A DNA stretch of 34,464 nt from an uncultured beta proteobacterium. GTDB lineage: Bacteria; Pseudomonadota; Gammaproteobacteria; Burkholderiales; Burkholderiaceae_C. The translations under genes were made by a program, and so were the position numbers. The notes beneath the pieces are model-generated. The model was not told the origin of the DNA, ran no database searches, and saw nothing but the letters and a program-made list of their open reading frames with translations. The stretch covers positions 1-34,464 of the forward strand of contig CAIWPS010000453.1 in the NCBI GenBank assembly GCA_903914615.1. The letters are read 5' to 3'. Positions within the stretch are counted from its first letter, which is position 1, and the number at the start of each line of letters is the position of its first letter. This document shows positions 1 to 6,467 of this stretch, piece after piece.

Positions 1-1
1 A

Positions 2-775
2 TCATCGATGCCGCTCCCGTGGCAGCGCAGCCAGCGCCCTACGAACGGTTCCCGACCGAATGGCTGGAACGCAAGATCGCAGAAGGCCCAGACGTTGACA
101 TCGGGGCAGCGCAGCCAGCGCCCGAAGTGCCGAGCGTGCCGTTTGGCTACGTGGTCGATTTGCACGAGCCGGCTGGCCATCCTGAAAGCCGCCTGCCGCT
201 GGGCCTGGCGCAAGCACGGCCTGTGCGAGAGCGCCCCGACCACGCGCATGCAGATGCCGGCCGTGCGCAACGAGCGCCACGTCTACGCCACCCGGCGCCA
301 GATGCTGACGCTGGCCCGCGCGGCGGACCGGCACGATGTGCGGGTGCTGATCCGCACAGCCTTCTACACCGGCATGCGCCTGGGCGAGCTGATGCGGGTG
401 GAGATCTTCGGCGGCGCGCTGCACCTGGCCGACACCAAGAACGGCGAGCGCCGCTCGATCCCGGCCCACAGGGCGATCCAGACTTGCCTGCGCTACCTGC
501 CGCTCACCGCCGGCAAGCGAACGCTGCAGGCTGGCTTCCTGCGCGCGCGACGCGCGGTAGGCCTGGACCACATCCGCATCCACGATCTGCGGCACAGCGC
601 GGCCAGCGAAATGATCAACGCCGACGTCGACCTGTTCACCGTCGGCGCCGTCCTGGGGCACAAGGACCCGCGCTCGACGCAGCGCTACGCCCACTTGAAG
701 CACGAGACGCTGGCGGACGCGGTGGGCAAGATTGGCCGGAAAGATCCGCACAAGGACCACCCGAAGGCGGCTTGA
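2..775 (+). CDS. int: Tyrosine recombinase (phage integrase), C-terminal part, 5' end unresolved
   Basis: Site-specific recombinase for phage integration and excision. The catalytic domain is clear from about position 170 on: first Arg in TGMRLGEL, then HDLRHSAAS (H-x-x-R), then LGHKDPRSTQRYAHL (second His and the nucleophile Tyr). It ends at TGA 773-775, about 40 bp from a tRNA-Ser 3' half, the usual place for an integrase next to its att site. The first ~150 bases in this frame read as an Arg/Ser-rich peptide unlike an integrase N-terminus, while frame 1 over the same bases looks more protein-like. A real start is therefore not identifiable: the gene may begin outside the window, be frameshifted, or be truncated. 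A 19-bp direct repeat (21-39 and 105-123) lies in this doubtful part. The catalytic assignment is firm; the 5' boundary is not. Confidence 0.8.
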   Translation, partial: SSMPLPWQRSQRPTNGSRPNGWNARSQKAQTLTSGQRSQRPKCRACRLATWSICTSRLAILKAACRWAWRKHGLCESAPTTRMQMPAVRNERHVYATRRQMLTLARAADRHDVRVLIRTAFYTGMRLGELMRVEIFGGALHLADTKNGERRSIPAHRAIQTCLRYLPLTAGKRTLQAGFLRARRAVGLDHIRIHDLRHSAASEMINADVDLFTVGAVLGHKDPRSTQRYAHLKHETLADAVGKIGRKDPHKDHPKAA

Positions 776-811
776 ACGTTAGTGGCTACTACCTGTGCAG
801 CGCGGCGTTGT

Positions 812-871
<60 letters not shown>

Positions 872-977
872 TGCGGTGTGCGCGCCGCGCGCCCGGTGCG
901 CTACCCAGGCGGGAAGCCGCGCATGCCGGGCATGAGGCGCTTCGAACGCCCTATTTCTGCCCGAAATCCCCGCACAC
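872..977. other. Non-coding gap between att core and spanin genes
   Basis: No supported gene. It contains GC-rich inverted repeats (for example GGCGCTTCGAACGCC near 933-947 and CATGCCGGGCATG near 921-933). These could be integrase or excisionase arm sites, or a weak transcription end for the leftward late operon. No T-run follows on the minus strand, so I do not call a terminator. Confidence 0.4.
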
Positions 978-1484
978 TCAGCCGCCCAGCTTGCCCTTCA
1001 GTTCGAACGTCACCGGCGTCAGGGCATCGTAAGAGCGCTCGCAGAGCTCGCCGGCGGTGAGGGCGTCTTCGGCTGCGTCACGATACTGTTGAGCAGCGTC
1101 GACCACCCGGCTGAACAGGTCGGCTGGCAGATCGAGGGCCGATGCTGCCGGGCTTGCTCCGACAGCGCTGGCACCGCGGCTGGCGGCGAGGGCGGCGGCG
1201 TAGGTGCGGCGCAGCCGGTCAGTAGCAGCGCGAGCACCAGCGCCGTCCGCGCGCGCCGCGGCGAGTTGTTTGGCTGCGGCATCGAGGGCCTCCGTCTGGG
1301 TCTGGGTTGCCTGCTGAAACTGCTTGAGCGCCGCGGCTTGGGTCGCCTGGGCTTGGGCTTGGCACTGCGTCTTTGCCGCAGCCGCTCCGATCGACCGCTC
1401 CGCGCTGCGCAGCTCCAGCGCGCCGATGCCGAGCGCCGCGAACAGCAGCGCGACGGCGATCAGCTTGAACTCGGCGGGGATCAC
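978..1484 (-). CDS. Rz: Rz-like inner-membrane spanin (i-spanin)
   Basis: A 168-aa protein with a short N-terminus, one transmembrane segment (about residues 7-25, LIAVALLFAALGIGALEL) and a long Ala/Gln-rich helical periplasmic part: the N-in/C-out layout of Rz-type i-spanins. Spanin pairs fuse inner and outer membranes at the end of lysis. The decisive support is a second ORF, shifted +1 and nested inside this gene, that encodes a proline-rich lipoprotein (Rz1). The start ATG overlaps the stop of the upstream membrane protein gene (ATGA at 1484-1481), so the two are translationally coupled. It is the last gene of the leftward late operon before the att core. Confidence 0.85.
   Translation of the reverse strand: MIPAEFKLIAVALLFAALGIGALELRSAERSIGAAAAKTQCQAQAQATQAAALKQFQQATQTQTEALDAAAKQLAAARADGAGARAATDRLRRTYAAALAASRGASAVGASPAASALDLPADLFSRVVDAAQQYRDAAEDALTAGELCERSYDALTPVTFELKGKLGG
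1019..1282 (-). CDS. Rz1: Rz1-like outer-membrane lipoprotein spanin (o-spanin), nested in Rz
   Basis: An 87-aa ORF wholly inside Rz in the +1 frame, as in lambda. It has a basic N-terminus (SPRRAR), a hydrophobic stretch (ALVLALLL) and a lipobox LTGC with Cys24 as the lipidated residue, followed at once by a proline-rich segment (APTPPPSPP), the hallmark of Rz1. A GGAGG ribosome binding site lies six bases upstream of the ATG and fixes the start. The mature lipoprotein would be about 64 residues and should pair with the Rz periplasmic domain to span the envelope. Annotation pipelines often miss such nested genes. Confidence 0.85.
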   Translation of the reverse strand: MPQPNNSPRRARTALVLALLLTGCAAPTPPPSPPAAVPALSEQARQHRPSICQPTCSAGWSTLLNSIVTQPKTPSPPASSASALTMP

Positions 1485-1744
1485 GCCGTCATCGCAGCGA
1501 TGGTCGCCTTCATGCTGGCGAAGCGCGTCTCGGCCGCCGCGATCTCCGCGGCCAGCGCCACGGCCTGCTGCTTCTTGGCGGCGATCGTCTGCACCAGCAG
1601 GGTGACGTCGTCGACCGCCACCGCCTCCAGCGCCTTCTCCACGGCGACTTCCGCCTTGGGCTTGAGCCGCACGAAGGCGACGACGGCGCCGATGACGGCC
1701 GCGGTGATGAGGGCGACGATGGCGTACTGAACGAAGGGTTCCAT
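1481..1744 (-). CDS. Small membrane protein of the lysis cassette (holin candidate)
   Basis: An 87-aa protein with one N-terminal transmembrane segment (about residues 5-25, VQYAIVALITAAVIGAVVAFV), followed by a charged, Ala/Glu/Lys-rich predicted coiled coil. The start has an AAAGGA site. The stop overlaps the Rz start (ATGA). It could be a holin or another small lysis-associated membrane protein; nothing in the sequence decides between them, and there are other single-TM candidates at 3035-3259 and 3996-4286. Confidence 0.65.
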   Translation of the reverse strand: MEPFVQYAIVALITAAVIGAVVAFVRLKPKAEVAVEKALEAVAVDDVTLLVQTIAAKKQQAVALAAEIAAAETRFASMKATIAAMTA

Positions 1745-1757
1745 GGTGTGTGTCCTT

Positions 1758-2087
1758 TCAGGGGTAGGCGGCGAGCACGTTGTTGGCCTTGATGTAGTCC
1801 GACGTGGAAATCAGCTCGGACACGACGGCCAGCGCGCGGGCGATGTCGCCCAGCACCGCGCCGCAGGAGTGCCCCGGCTGCAGGGAATCGAGCCAGTTGG
1901 CCAGCTCGATAAATTTCAGGTCAGCCGCTGACAGCGGCTCGACGCCGCGCATTTGCTTGACCAGCGCCACGCCGGCGCGGGCGCTCAGGGTGATGTCGTC
2001 GCCGCCACCGGTGACCGCGCTGGAGGTATCGTCGATGCCGATCAGGACCGCCTTGGCGTAGATCTCGGCTGCGGAGATGATGCTCAT
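1758..2087 (-). CDS. Conserved-looking hypothetical protein between endolysin and membrane protein
   Basis: A 109-aa protein, not recognised. The start MSIISAAEIYAK at 2087 is chosen because GGAGG lies eight bases upstream and the ATG overlaps the endolysin stop (ATGA at 2087-2084); the frame is open further upstream, but that part would lie inside the endolysin gene and reads as Arg/Gly-rich shadow. Composition is that of a soluble, mostly helical protein, with no transmembrane segment, signal peptide or known motif visible. Its place inside a coupled endolysin-spanin cluster suggests late expression, but lysis function is not shown. Confidence 0.65.
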   Translation of the reverse strand: MSIISAAEIYAKAVLIGIDDTSSAVTGGGDDITLSARAGVALVKQMRGVEPLSAADLKFIELANWLDSLQPGHSCGAVLGDIARALAVVSELISTSDYIKANNVLAAYP

Positions 2088-2665
2088 GGTGTCGTTGCCT
2101 CCAGTCCGCCGGCCGCGCCGAGCTGGGCGCATGCGGCCTCCCAAAGGGCCTGACGGTGCGTCAGGCCGTTCAAGCCGCCGTTAATGCGGCGGGTGATGGT
2201 TTCGAAGTCGCTGTCGTCGGCTAGGTCGTTCAGGCCGTGCCGGAACCAGAACCAGGCCGCGGACATCGAGGCCCAGTCCGGCTGCGCGAGGGTGTCCGGC
2301 AGCCATTCGAAGTCCGGCACGCCCTGCTGCGTGGCGCGCAGGCCGTCGCGCGCGGCGCGGTAGTTCGCGCGGCCGGTGATCTGGATCAGGCCGCGGCCCC
2401 GGAAGTTGTAACCGTCGCCCGGCTGCAGGTTGCCGAGGTCCTCCCTGCCCTGGTAGCCGGCCTGCGCCGGCGTCGGGCCCCAGATCTCGGTGACGAACGC
2501 CAGGCCGCCGGACTCGTGCCCGATCTGCGCCAGGAAGCACGCCATGCGCTCCGGGTTGTTGATCTCGAACGCGTCCGCCGCGGCACCGATCGGGCGCAGC
2601 CACATCGTGGCCCGGGTGAGCGTGGCGCCGGTGCACGCGGCGAGCTGGTCAACGTTCAAGTCCAC
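2084..2665 (-). CDS. Endolysin, glycoside hydrolase family 19 (chitinase-like)
   Basis: A 193-aa single-domain enzyme of the GH19 type used by many phages to cut peptidoglycan. The catalytic signature is visible: FLAQIGHESGGL with general acid Glu51 and a second Glu in VTEIW (residue 60), then YNFRGRGLIQITGRANY (about 86-102), typical of the substrate cleft, and an ITRRINGGLNG segment near the C-terminus. There is no signal peptide or transmembrane anchor, so export should need a holin. The start is GTG at 2665, overlapping the preceding small ORF by 17 bases. It lies in the lysis cassette and is coupled to the next gene by ATGA. Confidence 0.9.
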   Translation of the reverse strand: MDLNVDQLAACTGATLTRATMWLRPIGAAADAFEINNPERMACFLAQIGHESGGLAFVTEIWGPTPAQAGYQGREDLGNLQPGDGYNFRGRGLIQITGRANYRAARDGLRATQQGVPDFEWLPDTLAQPDWASMSAAWFWFRHGLNDLADDSDFETITRRINGGLNGLTHRQALWEAACAQLGAAGGLEATTP

Positions 2666-2837
2666 AGTCCACCGTCCTGTTCCAAGGGTCGCGCTCGATC
2701 TGCCGCCGGATGGCCTCGACCGTCCCGCCCAGCTGTTCCAGCCGCCGACGCAGCACCTGCGCGCGCTCCGCGTGCGTGTTGCTGGGGTAGACCAGCGGCC
2801 AGGAGACCTGCCACAGCTCGGGCAGCGGCTCGTCCAT
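2649..2837 (-). CDS. Small hypothetical protein upstream of endolysin
   Basis: A 62-aa charged protein (MDEPLPELWQ... ending ...NRTVDCGLER), not recognised. The middle is predicted helical and Arg-rich (RAQVLRRRLEQLGG). It starts three bases after the stop of the preceding secreted peptide gene and overlaps the endolysin start by 17 bases, so it fits tightly in the lysis operon. The compact spacing and codon use support a real gene; function is unknown. Confidence 0.55.
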   Translation of the reverse strand: MDEPLPELWQVSWPLVYPSNTHAERAQVLRRRLEQLGGTVEAIRRQIERDPWNRTVDCGLER

Positions 2838-2840
2838 CGG

Positions 2841-3038
2841 TCATGTCGGATGCCGGCACTTGGCCGCTCCGAGGCCTTCCACGTAGCCGTCGCGCCGGGC
2901 GTGTTCCAGCATCAGCTCGATCGCGTGGACGGTGAAGGTGTAGCAGCCGCCGCCGGCCGCGCAGACTTCGTCCTGGGTCGGCTGGATGTTGGCGTGCGGC
3001 GTGGCCAGCAGGGCGATCGACAACAGGGCGGCTTTCAT
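2841..3038 (-). CDS. Small protein with signal peptide in the lysis cassette
   Basis: A 65-aa protein starting MKAALLSIALLATPHA, a short cleavable-looking signal peptide. The mature part has three Cys (VCAAGGGCY and KCRHP). The start overlaps the stop of the upstream membrane protein (ATGA at 3038-3035). The longer open frame upstream is rejected as Arg/Gly-rich shadow of that neighbour. A small exported, Cys-containing protein beside the endolysin could be periplasmic or a lysis accessory; I do not recognise the family. Confidence 0.6.
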   Translation of the reverse strand: MKAALLSIALLATPHANIQPTQDEVCAAGGGCYTFTVHAIELMLEHARRDGYVEGLGAAKCRHPT

Positions 3039-3259
3039 TGGCCGGGCTCCGTCGACTTCTTGGCCCAGATCGCCGCGGAGTGCGCGCCGACGACCGCTGC
3101 AACCGACGTGCCGTAGGCCACCAAGTCCAGGGACCCGGCGTGCCACCAGTTGGCCGCGGCGAATGCGTGCAGGCCGACGATGGACGCGGCCCACGACCAG
3201 CGGCCGATGTCCTGGGTCGAGTTGTCCTTGCCGGACAGAAGCTGCGTCAGGATGCTCAT
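3035..3259 (-). CDS. Small membrane protein (holin candidate)
   Basis: A 74-aa protein beginning MSILTQLLSG with hydrophobic segments around residues 22-38 (WAASIVGLHAFAAANWW) and 45-65 (LDLVAYGTSVAAVVGAHSAAIW), ending in a charged tail (AKKSTEPGQ). Two potential membrane spans, small size and a charged C-terminus in a cluster just before the endolysin make this the best holin candidate of the three small membrane proteins here, by context only. The start overlaps the upstream stop (ATGA at 3259-3256) and its own stop overlaps the next start. Confidence 0.65.
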   Translation of the reverse strand: MSILTQLLSGKDNSTQDIGRWSWAASIVGLHAFAAANWWHAGSLDLVAYGTSVAAVVGAHSAAIWAKKSTEPGQ

Positions 3260-3999
3260 GCTTGCACCACCAGTCCGGGGATGGTCACGACCTGGCCGGC
3301 CGTGCCGTTGTTGATCGGAGTGAGCTGGACGCTGAAGACTTGGCCGGCGGAGCTCGCCGGGACGGGAACCACGCCGGTGGCGGGGCCCAAGCCGGACAAG
3401 CTCGTCTGCAGCGCGCCGTTCAGGAACGTGGCCACGGTGTAGGACGTCGACGCGGGCACCGTGTCCCCGAAGTCGATGGTGATCGTCTGGCCCTCGGTCG
3501 GAGTGCCGACAAACCCCGGCTGCACGGCGCCGCCCGCGGCGTAGCTCGGCGGCCCAGCGGGGGCGGGTGACGGTGCTGGCGCGGGCGAAGGGGCAGAAGC
3601 CGCGGTGGGCACCCACAGTTGCACTTCCTTGGCCACGCCGGGCGCGGGGTCGACCGTTCCGAACGTTGAAAGCTGCGCGCTGTACATGCCCGCAGACAGG
3701 GTTTTCTGCAGCCATGTCGTGCCGGTACCGAACTGGCACAAGGCCGGAGCTTGAGCGGCGGTGATCGTGAACGTCTGGTGCGCTCCGTTGTACGGCGTCA
3801 CCCACTCCTGCGCGAGCGTTGTCCACGTGCCGGACGGAGCTGGTGCCGGAGCGGGCGCGGGGGAAGGCGCAGGCGCCGGTGCTGGTGCAGGAGCCGGGGG
3901 CGCCGTCTGCGCGGCGATGAACGCCTGCAAGGCTGCGACCGAGTTCTGCATGCCCTCCAGGATCTGGCTCAGTGTCGGCGTCGGGTTGGATGCGCTCAT
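3256..3999 (-). CDS. Modular Ala-Pro-linker protein, probable virion-associated or adhesin-like
   Basis: A 247-aa protein with an N-terminal helical stretch (about 8-31, LSQILEGMQNSVAALQAFIAA), a long Ala-Pro/Ser-Pro linker (32-57), a beta-rich domain (58-131), a second Ala-Pro linker (134-151) and a second beta-rich domain (152-247). The start is ATG at 3999, with ATGA overlap to the previous gene; upstream sequence in frame is shadow. The protein at 19948-20517 has the same layout: helix, Ala-Pro linker, beta domain. Extended Pro-rich linkers between beta domains suggest a surface-displayed binding protein, possibly tail- or capsid-associated, but no known family is recognised. Confidence 0.65.
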   Translation of the reverse strand: MSASNPTPTLSQILEGMQNSVAALQAFIAAQTAPPAPAPAPAPAPSPAPAPAPAPSGTWTTLAQEWVTPYNGAHQTFTITAAQAPALCQFGTGTTWLQKTLSAGMYSAQLSTFGTVDPAPGVAKEVQLWVPTAASAPSPAPAPSPAPAGPPSYAAGGAVQPGFVGTPTEGQTITIDFGDTVPASTSYTVATFLNGALQTSLSGLGPATGVVPVPASSAGQVFSVQLTPINNGTAGQVVTIPGLVVQA

Positions 4000-4286
4000 G
4001 GTTTCCAGCCGTGCTTGGTGAAGTAGTCCGAGGCCATCGCCCAGAGCAGCGTGCCGGCGCCCGCGATCAGCGCCCACAGCAGGCCGGCCATCGTCTTGCT
4101 GATCACGGCTCGGCGGAACTCGTAGGACTGCGCCTCGCGCTTGATGGCCATCTGCACCCATTGGTGCTCTTCTTCGGTGAGCAACGGCGCCGGGCGCGAT
4201 TCCATGGATCCCTGCAGCTCGGTGACGCGGTCCGACAGATGGCCGAGGGCGTCGAAGATCGCCTGGGTTTCTTGGTTGAGTCCCAT
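3996..4286 (-). CDS. Small coiled-coil protein with one C-terminal membrane segment
   Basis: A 96-aa protein: helical N-terminal half (QETQAIFDALGHLSDRVTELQGSM, likely coiled coil), a charged middle (LTEEEHQWVQMAIKREAQ) and one transmembrane segment near the C-terminus (about 70-86, MAGLLWALIAGAGTLLWAM), then a basic end (TKHGWKP). It follows the tailspike gene closely and is coupled to the next gene by ATGA. A holin or antiholin role is possible from position and topology; this is inference only. Confidence 0.65.
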   Translation of the reverse strand: MGLNQETQAIFDALGHLSDRVTELQGSMESRPAPLLTEEEHQWVQMAIKREAQSYEFRRAVISKTMAGLLWALIAGAGTLLWAMASDYFTKHGWKP

Positions 4287-4299
4287 GTCAATCCTCGCC

Positions 4300-6189
4300 T
4301 CAGTTCGGCACGTCCGCCGGCGTGCGGGAGCGCTCGACCCAGTTCGTCCCATCGTACTGGAACGTGATTGTCCGGCTGTACGTGTTGGCGGGCTGGGTCC
4401 AAGTCGCCATCTTGAAAGCCGACCCCCACGTTGCAGTTCCCAGCGCGCCGCCGGACGTGTTGCGAATCGTGTAGGTCAACCATTGACCTGTAACCATGTT
4501 GGTTGGGTTGCTGATCGTGAACGCGGTGGCATTCGTTGCTGTGATGACGAACGTCTGCCCGATGAGCGTGTTGGTTGCCATCGTCGCGGAGTACGTGATG
4601 TTGTAGACCCCGGTATTGGTCGCGTGCGTGATGCCGTTGATGTCGTAGTACAGCCCCCCCAACGTCGCATTCGTTGCGTAGAAGGGGTATAGCGTCCCGT
4701 TGATGGTCGTGTCGTAGAACGTCTGCGTGGTTGAGGTCGATGTGAATAGATTGAACCAGCAGTGTTCGACGACCGAAGACGCGCCCCCACTGATCGCAGA
4801 ATTGCTTGTTCCCTTCACATTGCGCATCGTCACTTGACGAATCGCTCCAATGTTGTGATCCGTGCTGCTGCCGTTGAAGTAGTGCAGGCAATCCTGCAGC
4901 GTGAGCGACAGTGCAGGGTTGGTCGCTACCGTGAAACCTTGGCCTTGATTGACTTCAAACCAGCAGTTGTAGAAACCGATCTCGGCGTAATTCGGAGTCA
5001 GTTCATTGCCGCAATCGTTCTGGATGATCACGTCGCCGGACGTTGCGTTTCCAGAAGTCCCGTTGCGTTCGATGTCGGTGCCGTAGACGTTGAACCAGTT
5101 GGAGCCGCCAATGTCGAATCCGTAGCCCGCAGCGCCAGAAGTGGCCGCCGTGGTATTGCCGTTGTAGACGATTGATCCGCCCTTAAAGTTGATCGAGTTG
5201 CACCACAGGCCGCTCACTTCCCGGCTCTTGTAGCCGGTGTTATTGCCTGTGATGTCGCACTCGTTCACATCAAACAATAGGCACGAGACGTTGTTGAACC
5301 CGACAGACGCGCCGCCCATGTTCATGCGGGTCAGCGTAAACCGGGCAAGCGAGTTCATCTGCAATGCCGGGCCGTTCCAACCGTTGCCGACAATGGAAAA
5401 GTCCGAGAATTCGGAGTGGATGTTTTGAGGCGTTCCAGCAACGGCAGCCGTCAAGTTCAACACCGGGTTGGCGTCGGTCCCGGTCTTCTTGAGCTGCGTT
5501 GTGTACTTGCCCTGCCCCCGAATGTTGATCGGGTAGTTCTCGCCGGTTCCAAGCGTGCCGGAATAGGTAAACGCCAGGGTCGATACGTTGAACACGCCGG
5601 CTGGCAAGATCAGCGTTCCGCCAGTTGGAGCGAGAAAGGTGATTGCCGCCAGTAACATTGGCGCGTTATCTGGTTGCGATGTGGCTACGCCAAACTGGGC
5701 CGCATTGATAATGTTGGACGCCACCACCAAATGCCAGCGGCCAAAATTGGAGTCGATGATGACCGTGCCGCCGTTGTCAGCGCTTGTGCCGTCCGTTGGA
5801 ATGTAGACATAGGCGCCAGATCCTCCGTCACCGGAGGTGTAGTAGCCTTCCGTCGTGACGATTGCTGGGCTTGTCAAATGGGACAACGATCTCAGCGCGG
5901 CGATGTTGGAAATGATGCCGACACCAGTTGCGATGAGCGCGGTCAGTTGCTCAACGGTCGCAACGTCCGTTCCGGCGATGCCATTGGCTACCTCGGTGAG
6001 ACGAAAGCCACCAAACGGAATGTTGGCCGAGACGGTCGAGGTTCCATTGGACGTGATGCACTGGGACAGCCCGTTGGCAATATCGTTGGCGTCCGCGTCC
6101 ATGCGGCTGGCCGTGATGTTGATGCCCGCCAAGGCATCGGCCACCCAGGAGTAAGCCCGGCTGAAGACGCCGCTGCTGTTGAAAGGCAT
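4300..6189 (-). CDS. Tailspike / tail fibre protein with beta-helix
   Basis: A 629-aa receptor-binding protein. The N-terminus (MPFNSSGVFSRAYSWVADALAG, then DANDIANGLSQCIT) matches a widespread phage tail-fibre head-binding motif. The rest is Asn/Thr/Ser/Gly-rich with many short beta-like repeats (for example DFSIVGNG, ITGNNTGY, GFYNCWFEVNQGQG), the pattern of a right-handed parallel beta-helix as in tailspikes that bind or cleave host polysaccharide. GC content is visibly lower than in neighbours, common for exchanged receptor-binding genes. A minus-strand terminator sits just upstream (6204-6227), so expression relies on read-through, antitermination or an unseen promoter. No catalytic residues can be assigned by eye. 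Confidence 0.85.
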   Translation of the reverse strand: MPFNSSGVFSRAYSWVADALAGINITASRMDADANDIANGLSQCITSNGTSTVSANIPFGGFRLTEVANGIAGTDVATVEQLTALIATGVGIISNIAALRSLSHLTSPAIVTTEGYYTSGDGGSGAYVYIPTDGTSADNGGTVIIDSNFGRWHLVVASNIINAAQFGVATSQPDNAPMLLAAITFLAPTGGTLILPAGVFNVSTLAFTYSGTLGTGENYPINIRGQGKYTTQLKKTGTDANPVLNLTAAVAGTPQNIHSEFSDFSIVGNGWNGPALQMNSLARFTLTRMNMGGASVGFNNVSCLLFDVNECDITGNNTGYKSREVSGLWCNSINFKGGSIVYNGNTTAATSGAAGYGFDIGGSNWFNVYGTDIERNGTSGNATSGDVIIQNDCGNELTPNYAEIGFYNCWFEVNQGQGFTVATNPALSLTLQDCLHYFNGSSTDHNIGAIRQVTMRNVKGTSNSAISGGASSVVEHCWFNLFTSTSTTQTFYDTTINGTLYPFYATNATLGGLYYDINGITHATNTGVYNITYSATMATNTLIGQTFVITATNATAFTISNPTNMVTGQWLTYTIRNTSGGALGTATWGSAFKMATWTQPANTYSRTITFQYDGTNWVERSRTPADVPN

Positions 6190-6203
6190 ACACTTGTCCC
6201 ATG

Positions 6204-6227
6204 AAAAAGCCGCCTCGGTGGGCGGCT
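6204..6227 (-). terminator. Rho-independent terminator before the tailspike gene
   Basis: On the minus strand: AGCCGCC, six-base loop, GGCGGCT, then TTTT. It lies downstream of the ejection-protein genes and 15 bases upstream of the tailspike start, so it should lower tailspike expression unless polymerase is modified by an antiterminator. Confidence 0.75.
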
Positions 6228-6242
6228 GTTGAAAGGCTGAAC

Positions 6243-6467
6243 ATGGCTGACTGGGGCCGATTCTTTGGCACCGCCATCGTCGTGGGCTTCATCGGCCCAG
6301 CGTTCTGGCTGAGCGTCAAAGTCTTGGAGAACTGGCTGCAGCGCAAGGGTTTCCCCTTGGCTGGATTCGATCTACTGTCCTGGCGACACTGGCGCGAGCG
6401 CGTTCTGCACCGCCGACCCGGTGGGCCCAAGCAAGAAGCCAGAGCGCTGGGCCCCTTGCGAAAGTAG
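6243..6467 (+). CDS. Opposite-strand small membrane protein (possible moron)
   Basis: A 74-aa ORF on +, against the direction of the surrounding late operon. It starts MADWGRFFGTAIV, has one strong transmembrane segment (about 6-28, including VVGFIGPAFWLSVKVL) and a basic C-terminal tail. ATG 6243 is preferred over ATG 6201 because GAAAGG precedes it by seven bases and because the upstream start falls in a terminator hairpin. Third codon positions are strongly G/C, as in real genes here. Its last ~96 bases overlap the end of the convergent ejection-protein gene. An isolated inverted gene by a terminator fits a moron or lysogenic conversion gene; function unknown. Confidence 0.5.
   Translation: MADWGRFFGTAIVVGFIGPAFWLSVKVLENWLQRKGFPLAGFDLLSWRHWRERVLHRRPGGPKQEARALGPLRK

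Noticed and set aside
4300-6189. Diversity-generating retroelement as in BPP-1
   Set aside because: No reverse transcriptase ORF, no template/variable repeat pair and no C-type-lectin-like end were seen; the receptor-binding protein looks like a beta-helix tailspike.
6201-6467. ATG 6201 as start of the + membrane ORF
   Set aside because: This start would put its first codons in a strong hairpin and lacks a ribosome site; ATG 6243 has GAAAGG.
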